Source: Bacteroidota bacterium
GTDB lineage: Bacteria; Bacteroidota; Bacteroidia; Flavobacteriales; Flavobacteriaceae
DNA length: 35,243 nt
Direction: 5' to 3'
Assembly (NCBI GenBank): GCA_023390775.1
Contig: JAEWCF010000074.1
Location: forward strand, 1 to 35,243
Position 1 is the stretch's first letter, and every line of letters begins with the position of its first letter. Below, piece by piece: positions 30,813-35,243 of this stretch. The notes under the pieces are model-generated. The model saw only the letters and a list, made by a program, of their open reading frames with translations, did no database searches and was not told the origin of the DNA. Position numbers and translations under genes: made by a program.

Positions 30813-31936
30813 TACCGTAATTTTTCAAAAAAGTAAAGCTGATGCCCCGGCAGGAGTTCGGGGTGGAGCATGTGCACCACGTCGCGCAGGACCAGGTCGG
30901 GCCGGTTGGGGGCCATCTCGTAATAAAGGATCCCGCCGGTGAGGCCTTTTCGGAACATGTAAACATTTCGTCTCCGGAATGCCGAAAATTCATCGTAATG
31001 CGGGTTGGCCTGTTGCATTTCGGACAGATCTGAATATTGTCCGGGCCCGATCCAGACTTCAGCGTTGGCGGCCTTGTCCAGGACGGCTTCAAGCGGCAGG
31101 GAAAGGCTTCCGGTACCCGACGTTTCCTCCCAAAGATATTTTCCGCCCGCATCGCGGATGAAAAGGGCGCCCCAGGAATCACCGCGCGGCACGTTCCACC
31201 GAGACTCGAACATTCCGCCGATGAGGACTGTCGGCCGGTGCCGGGCCTGACGCGCAATTTTCCCCATTTCGGCATAGTCTTTCTCAATCGACGCAAAAAG
31301 GGTTTCGGCGCGCTCCTCGAGCCCGAACAGAGCCCCGAAAAATTTGATCCATTCCGCCTTGCCCAGCGGCGTCTGCTCGTTCCAGTCCCCGTTGAGGATG
31401 ACCTTGATTCCGCTGTTTTCAAGTTGCCGCAGCCCGGGATTGTCGTCGTTGATCCCGAATCCCACCACGACATCGGGTTGCAGGTCGATGGCGACCTCCG
31501 TATTGAGCGATTGGTTGGCACCGAGTTCGGCTATCTTCCCGGCGTCGATCAGTTTGCGAACTTTTTCAGATGAGATATAGGAGAGATTTGGAAATCCTAC
31601 AAGTGAATTTTCCACGCCGAGCATCTCCAGTGACGGGATATGCGTGGTCGAGGTAACGACGATCCGCTTTACGGGTACGTCGATCGTGGGCAACTTCAAG
31701 CTATCGGGGACTTTCGCATCCTTTTTTTTGAGGACGTACCGGTATTTTTTCGCGGCGCCCGGCCACGGATTCAGGATCGTCACCACCGAATATCCCTCAT
31801 AAGCCACAATCTCGAGCCCCGTGGCATGCCGGATTGCGTTCGTTCCCTTATTCTGTGCGGTGCGCGGCCGATTATCGGCACAAGAGACGGCCATGAACAA
31901 AAGGGCGAACAAGGCAATGACGGATCTTACAGGCAT
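30812..31936 (-). CDS. Substrate-binding lipoprotein of the B12-type ABC importer
   Basis: A 374-residue class III binding protein (PF01497-like, BtuF/FecB type). A signal peptide with the lipobox AVSC is followed by CADNRPRT, which lacks the acidic run of surface lipoproteins and so suggests a periplasm-facing site. The first lobe has IVVTSTTHIPSLEMLGV and LQPDVVVGFGIND; the second has PTVLIGGMFESRWNVPRG and AEVWIGPGQ. The start is the ATG at 31936. A TTG at 31951 is inside a -7 box (TACATTTG) and is rejected. First gene of the coupled operon, divergent from the cobalamin riboswitch. Confidence 0.88.
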   Translation of the reverse strand: MPVRSVIALFALLFMAVSCADNRPRTAQNKGTNAIRHATGLEIVAYEGYSVVTILNPWPGAAKKYRYVLKKKDAKVPDSLKLPTIDVPVKRIVVTSTTHIPSLEMLGVENSLVGFPNLSYISSEKVRKLIDAGKIAELGANQSLNTEVAIDLQPDVVVGFGINDDNPGLRQLENSGIKVILNGDWNEQTPLGKAEWIKFFGALFGLEERAETLFASIEKDYAEMGKIARQARHRPTVLIGGMFESRWNVPRGDSWGALFIRDAGGKYLWEETSGTGSLSLPLEAVLDKAANAEVWIGPGQYSDLSEMQQANPHYDEFSAFRRRNVYMFRKGLTGGILYYEMAPNRPDLVLRDVVHMLHPELLPGHQLYFFEKLR

Positions 31937-31948
31937 GGGAAATTTTCG

Positions 31949-31956
31949 CAAATGTA
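31949..31956 (-). promoter_or_regulatory. -7 element for the ABC importer operon
   Basis: TACATTTG on the minus strand, 12 nt before the binding-protein ATG. It faces the riboswitch promoter box across 30 bp. No riboswitch is on this side, since the leader would be only about 10 nt. Confidence 0.6.
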
Positions 31957-31986
31957 TAAAAAGGATGGACGATGGACATTATATGT

Positions 31987-31994
31987 TATATTTG
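31987..31994 (+). promoter_or_regulatory. -7 element for the riboswitch/receptor operon
   Basis: TATATTTG on the plus strand. Transcription would begin around 31998-32000, exactly at the 5' arm of riboswitch stem P1. Confidence 0.65.
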
Positions 31995-31997
31995 TCG

Positions 31998-32198
31998 CGG
32001 ATTTGGTTGCCGCATCGCGGCATGAAAAGGGAACCGGGTTAAAATCCCGGGCTGTACCCGCAACTGTAAGCTGAAAAAGACCTCAGGAAACTGCATTCCA
32101 CTGTTGAGAAACGGGAAGGAACCTGAAGGGACGCGAGCCAGGAGACCTGCCCGATCCGTTCATTTAATCGATGCCTTCGGGAAAAAAGGCAGGAAGAC
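31998..32198 (+). ncRNA. Cobalamin riboswitch with translational expression platform
   Basis: Cis-acting RNA that senses adenosyl- or other cobalamin. P1 is CGGAT (31998-32002) with ATCCG (32154-32158). The conserved core includes AAAATCCCGGGCTGTACCCG with GCAACTGTAAG, and the B12 box AGCCAGGAGACCTGCC is at 32136-32151. A hairpin GCCGC-ATC-GCGGC lies near the 5' end. Downstream, TGCCTT (32172-32177) pairs with AAGGCA (32186-32191) directly before the ribosome-binding AGGAAG and the ATG at 32199. CCTGCC (32146-32151) is also perfectly complementary to GGCAGG (32188-32193), a possible alternative pairing. No T run follows, so control of translation is likelier than of termination. Cobalamin excess should reduce expression of the receptor and its partner. 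Confidence 0.93.
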
Positions 32199-34004
32199 AT
32201 GACGGGACGTACCCTATTTTTATTATTCTTCGGCCTCAGCATGCAGGCGCAGCAGGATTCCATCGCACTTCGCGAGGTCATCGTCAGCGATCGCCCGCTC
32301 GCCATGATCCGCGAGACGTCGGTGGTCTTCACGGTTGCCGACTCGTTGATCGCGCGCAACGGAAATTCGCTCGCCGGCCTGTTGCGGGATACGCCGGCCT
32401 ATTTCAAGGAAAACGGTTTCGGAATGGTGGCTTCCCCCGCTCTTCGTGGGACGACGGCACAACATACCGCGGTTATCTGGAACGGAATCAATGTCAATTC
32501 GGCGTTTCACGGGCAAATGGATTTCAATGCGGGCAGCGCCAGCGATTTTGACATCGTGACCCTTAGGCCGGGCGGGACTTCCTCTACGCACGGTTCGAGC
32601 GCGATTGGGGGAAGCGTACACCTTGAAAACCGGGTAAGGTTCAATTCAGGCACTTCGGCGCGGGTGGACGCGGCCTATGGAAGCTTCAATACGTCGGCCC
32701 TGCATTTGGGGGCCAGTCATTCGGACGATAAAGTGGCATTTTCGGCGTCGGCCTCGCACTATTATTCGGATAATGATTACTCGCTGCCTTCGGGACGGAA
32801 AAACAGCAATGGCCGGCTGCGCAACACGGGTTTTTCGACAGTCGCTTCATGGCGGCCAGGTATGCGTAACCGATGGACTTATTACGGTCATTCCACCGTT
32901 TCCGACCGAAATTTCTCATTGCTTTTTCCTACAGATCCCAAAACGCGGTACCGGGACAACGCTTTTCGCAACCTTTTGGAATGGGCGGGCGATTTCGGGT
33001 GGTTTTCGCCCACAATAAAGGCCGCAGTCATTACTGAGGAATACCGGTTTTTCGAGGGTGCGGATTCGCCGGGGCAGGGGTGGGGCCGGGCTTTGACCCA
33101 ATTGATTCGCGGCGATGCCGGAATATGCCTTGGGCGCGGAAGATTGTTGAACCTTGTGGCCGAGAACACTTCCATTTCGGCCCGGGGCAGCGACGTGGGC
33201 ACAAGGACCCGCAATGTATTTTCGGCATCGGCACTTTTCAGGCACGAGGTGTCGGACAATTTTGTCTACAACGCCTCTGTCCGGCAGGAATCTCCAAGCG
33301 ATTACAAAAGCCCGCTTTTATTTGCGGCCGGAGCCAAATTCAGGATCGTCAAGAACCATTTTGCAAGGGCAAATGTGGCAAAAAGTTTCAGGGCGCCGAC
33401 ATTCAACGACCTTTATTGGGGCACGGGCGGCAACCCCGACCTTAAACCCGAAACATCGCTTCAGACAGAAGCGGGATATGTCCTGGAGTCGCGGCAAATC
33501 ACTATCCAGGCAACTGCGTTTGCCAACAGGATTTCCAACATGATCCGCTGGCTTCCCGCGGAGGCCGGTCAATGGTTTCCGGTCAACGAGCACGAGGTGC
33601 AAACCTATGGTGTGGAGTTGTCGGGATCGGCGGGAAGGACATTCGGCCGGCACCGGATTTCGGCCAATGGCTATTACGCCTACACCGCTTCGCAAAACGA
33701 TTCCGGGAGGCAATTAATTTATGTGCCGATGCATAAGGCGGGGTTGACCGCCGATTGGCAGTTTCGGAAGTTTTCGGCCAGTGCCGCATTTCGATACACC
33801 GGCCCGGTGCATACCCGAAGCGATAATGACCCGCGATACGCACTCGACGGCTATGCCGTGGCCGATGCGCGCCTGGGCTACGGTTTGGGCAAATTCTCCC
33901 TGGGGATCCGGGTGCAGAACATCCTTGACCGGCAATATGAGGCCGTCGAGCGCCGCTACTTTCCCGGACGCAATTTTATGATCGAATTCACCTTTAAAAC
34001 ATAA
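32199..34004 (+). CDS. TonB-dependent cobalamin receptor (BtuB-like)
   Basis: A 601-residue outer-membrane receptor that would import cobalamin using TonB energy. A signal peptide (about 1-18, ending MQAQ) is followed by a TonB box-like LREVIV (24-29), the plug (about 40-145: NGNSLAGLLRDTPAYF, SPALRGTTAQHTAVIWNGIN, STHGSSAIGGSVHLENR) and a barrel ending with IEFTFKT. The plug text fits the BtuB/CirA group. It starts right after the cobalamin riboswitch, with AGGAAG as ribosome-binding site 2 nt before the ATG, and is followed after 2 nt by the YncE-like lipoprotein gene. It has no N-terminal CarboxypepD_reg-like domain, unlike SusC-type receptors. Confidence 0.9.
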   Translation: MTGRTLFLLFFGLSMQAQQDSIALREVIVSDRPLAMIRETSVVFTVADSLIARNGNSLAGLLRDTPAYFKENGFGMVASPALRGTTAQHTAVIWNGINVNSAFHGQMDFNAGSASDFDIVTLRPGGTSSTHGSSAIGGSVHLENRVRFNSGTSARVDAAYGSFNTSALHLGASHSDDKVAFSASASHYYSDNDYSLPSGRKNSNGRLRNTGFSTVASWRPGMRNRWTYYGHSTVSDRNFSLLFPTDPKTRYRDNAFRNLLEWAGDFGWFSPTIKAAVITEEYRFFEGADSPGQGWGRALTQLIRGDAGICLGRGRLLNLVAENTSISARGSDVGTRTRNVFSASALFRHEVSDNFVYNASVRQESPSDYKSPLLFAAGAKFRIVKNHFARANVAKSFRAPTFNDLYWGTGGNPDLKPETSLQTEAGYVLESRQITIQATAFANRISNMIRWLPAEAGQWFPVNEHEVQTYGVELSGSAGRTFGRHRISANGYYAYTASQNDSGRQLIYVPMHKAGLTADWQFRKFSASAAFRYTGPVHTRSDNDPRYALDGYAVADARLGYGLGKFSLGIRVQNILDRQYEAVERRYFPGRNFMIEFTFKT

Positions 34005-34006
34005 AT

Positions 34007-35035
34007 ATGAAACAATTCTTCTATCTCTTGGCCGCGATGGCCGTAATTTCCTGCAACAACAATGATGATGATCCGCAACCGCTGGGCAGCTACGACAACG
34101 GAATACTGGTTTTGAACGAGGGCGGGGCCGGTACTGTGGATTACATCAGCGCCGACCTGCAGACCGCGCAGCAGGATGTTTTCACGGTGGTCAACGGCGC
34201 CTCGCAGGACATCGGGCAGTACGCGCAATCGATATTTTTTGAGGGCGCGAGGGCTTTCATTATTTCAAACGGATCCAACAAAATCACGGTGGTCAACCGC
34301 TACACCTTTGAGTATCTCGCCACCATTTCCACGGGGCTCGACGTTCCGCGTTACGGCGTCGTTGAAGGCGGAAAGGCGTACGTGACCAACATGGCGTCTT
34401 TTTTTGACGATACCGACGATTATGTTGCCGTGATCGACCTTGCGGATTTGACCTTGGGCGAACCCATTGCGATGAACACCTATGCCGACAGGATTGCCTC
34501 TGGCGGCGGAAAGATATGGGTGGCAAACGGCGCTTTTGGCAGCGGGGACTCGGTTACGGTTATCGATCCAGATACCGATGCAATTACCGGGACCATACAA
34601 ACGGAACTTGCGCCCAATTCGCTGGAATATAAGGACGGAATCCTGTACGTGCTGTGCGCGACTTCGGGTGAAGGTGGAAAATTGATCAGGATTGACGGTG
34701 CCGATGCGCAGATCGTGGATGCGATGGCGATTCCGGATCTTTATCCGCAGAATCTCGATATCGAGGGTTCGAAGGCTTACTTTACTGCCGGAACGAAGAT
34801 TTACGCACCGGAGAAGTCGGCAACGACATTCAACAACGCCGAACTGGTGGACACGCAGTCAGACTCGGATTATATCGGTTACGGGTTTGCCGTGCATGGC
34901 GACCGGATCTACATCAGCGAGGCCGCCGAAGACTTTTCGTCCAATGGAAAGGTGCTGGTGTACGGACTTTCGGGCAACCTGATCGCCGATATTCCCGCCG
35001 GGTTGGGCCCCAACGGATTCTATTTCAATCTGTAA
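34007..35035 (+). CDS. YncE/BtuG-like surface lipoprotein (DUF5074-like)
   Basis: A 342-residue lipoprotein with a lipobox AVISC (Cys16) and the acidic run NNNDDDP just after it, which suggests export to the cell surface. The body is a string of YncE-like propeller blades, each with a strand and hairpin ending in a variable loop: SNKITVVNRYTFEYLATIST, DDYVAVIDLADLTLGEPIA, GDSVTVIDPDTDAITGTI, IYISEAAEDFSSNGKVLVYG. Blade counting gives about seven. It starts 2 nt after the BtuB-like stop, in the same riboswitch-controlled transcript. Bacteroides BtuG is a YncE-like propeller lipoprotein that binds B12 and caps BtuB; this looks like its counterpart. The B12-binding role is inferred from context. 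Confidence 0.82.
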   Translation: MKQFFYLLAAMAVISCNNNDDDPQPLGSYDNGILVLNEGGAGTVDYISADLQTAQQDVFTVVNGASQDIGQYAQSIFFEGARAFIISNGSNKITVVNRYTFEYLATISTGLDVPRYGVVEGGKAYVTNMASFFDDTDDYVAVIDLADLTLGEPIAMNTYADRIASGGGKIWVANGAFGSGDSVTVIDPDTDAITGTIQTELAPNSLEYKDGILYVLCATSGEGGKLIRIDGADAQIVDAMAIPDLYPQNLDIEGSKAYFTAGTKIYAPEKSATTFNNAELVDTQSDSDYIGYGFAVHGDRIYISEAAEDFSSNGKVLVYGLSGNLIADIPAGLGPNGFYFNL

Positions 35036-35243
35036 TTTTTCCCTGAATACATTTCCTGCCGAAGCGGTTCCAGCGACCGGGTATCGGCAGCGCGTTTCAA
35101 AATGACAGCCGGCGGCCGCGACATCATGCGGCCGTTTGCCGTTATCTGGCCGATGGCGGTTGACAGAAGAGGCTCGCCGATATCGCCGATGACGCCAAGA
35201 TTGCCGAGGTCTTCGGGCAGTTCATAATCGGGCAGTATCCCGG
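35020..35243 (-). CDS. 3' end of a probable S41-family peptidase gene
   Basis: A partial minus-strand reading frame entering from the window edge. In the frame beginning at 35241 it runs 73 codons without stop and ends with TAG at 35022-35020. The start of the fragment, GILPDYELPEDLGNLG then VIGDIGEPLLSTAIGQI, is the usual C-terminal pattern of S41 (C-terminal processing type) peptidases: GxxPDY, then a short linker and xEPxLxxAIxxI. The last 16 nt overlap the end of the YncE-like gene tail to tail. The catalytic serine/lysine part lies outside the window, so the assignment is moderate. Confidence 0.5.
   Translation of the reverse strand, partial: GILPDYELPEDLGNLGVIGDIGEPLLSTAIGQITANGRMMSRPPAVILKRAADTRSLEPLRQEMYSGKNYRLK

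Noticed and set aside
1..35243. tRNA or rRNA genes
   Set aside because: No T-arm or cloverleaf-like text (GGTTCGAATCC type) and no rRNA-like conserved stretches were seen by eye; a tRNAscan run would settle it.

Overview
The window looks like the chromosome of a GC-rich member of the Flavobacteriia (Bacteroidota), probably Flavobacteriaceae. The signs are two kinds. First, family content: three proteins with C-terminal type IX secretion (T9SS) sorting domains, an alternative GlmU-like sugar nucleotidyltransferase/acyltransferase, a short CarB without its C-terminal regulatory domain, DUF5777, a TIGR03806-type (SO2930-like) diheme cytochrome, and TonB receptor plus YncE-like lipoprotein pairs. 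Second, the -7 promoter element TAnnTTTG typical of Bacteroidota lies just upstream of at least a dozen genes. Species cannot be told from the sequence alone.

Layout. 1-611 is an unusual non-coding block of repeats with a covarying hairpin. 612-4900 holds a GlmU-like enzyme, aspartate ammonia-lyase and the tRNA methylthiotransferase MtaB, the last behind a small structured leader. 4904-6901 (minus) holds a coiled-coil DUF2130 protein and two small proteins. 7101-8701 holds an alpha/beta hydrolase and a lytic transglycosylase. 8748-9366 is a non-coding element with inverted-repeat ends. 9423-9938 (minus) is a small membrane protein, divergent from rpmH (10089-10250), which is too short for ordinary ORF lists. 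A second structured repeat element lies between rpmH and carB (10627-13479). 13476-14303 is a double SRPBCC protein. 14359-16389 is a secreted CotH-type protein.

16390-18601 is a divergent cluster: cytochrome c lipoprotein and YceI protein on the minus strand, OB-fold and DUF5777 proteins on the plus strand, with facing promoters about 33 bp apart. 18629-23540 (minus) encodes a diheme cytochrome lipoprotein and two tandem paralogous secreted seven-repeat FG-GAP/VCBS proteins. Next come RmuC, a small membrane protein, a MATE exporter, a disordered hydrophilic protein, an RluE-like pseudouridine synthase, TrmL and a secreted protein.

The most coherent system is at 29023-35035, a vitamin B12 (cobalamin) uptake locus. 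A cobalamin riboswitch controls a TonB-dependent receptor (BtuB-like) and a YncE/BtuG-like surface lipoprotein. Divergently, without a riboswitch of its own, an ABC importer is encoded (substrate-binding lipoprotein, permease, ATPase, translationally coupled). Together they could move cobalamin from the cell surface across both membranes. The window ends inside the 3' part of a probable S41 peptidase gene on the minus strand.
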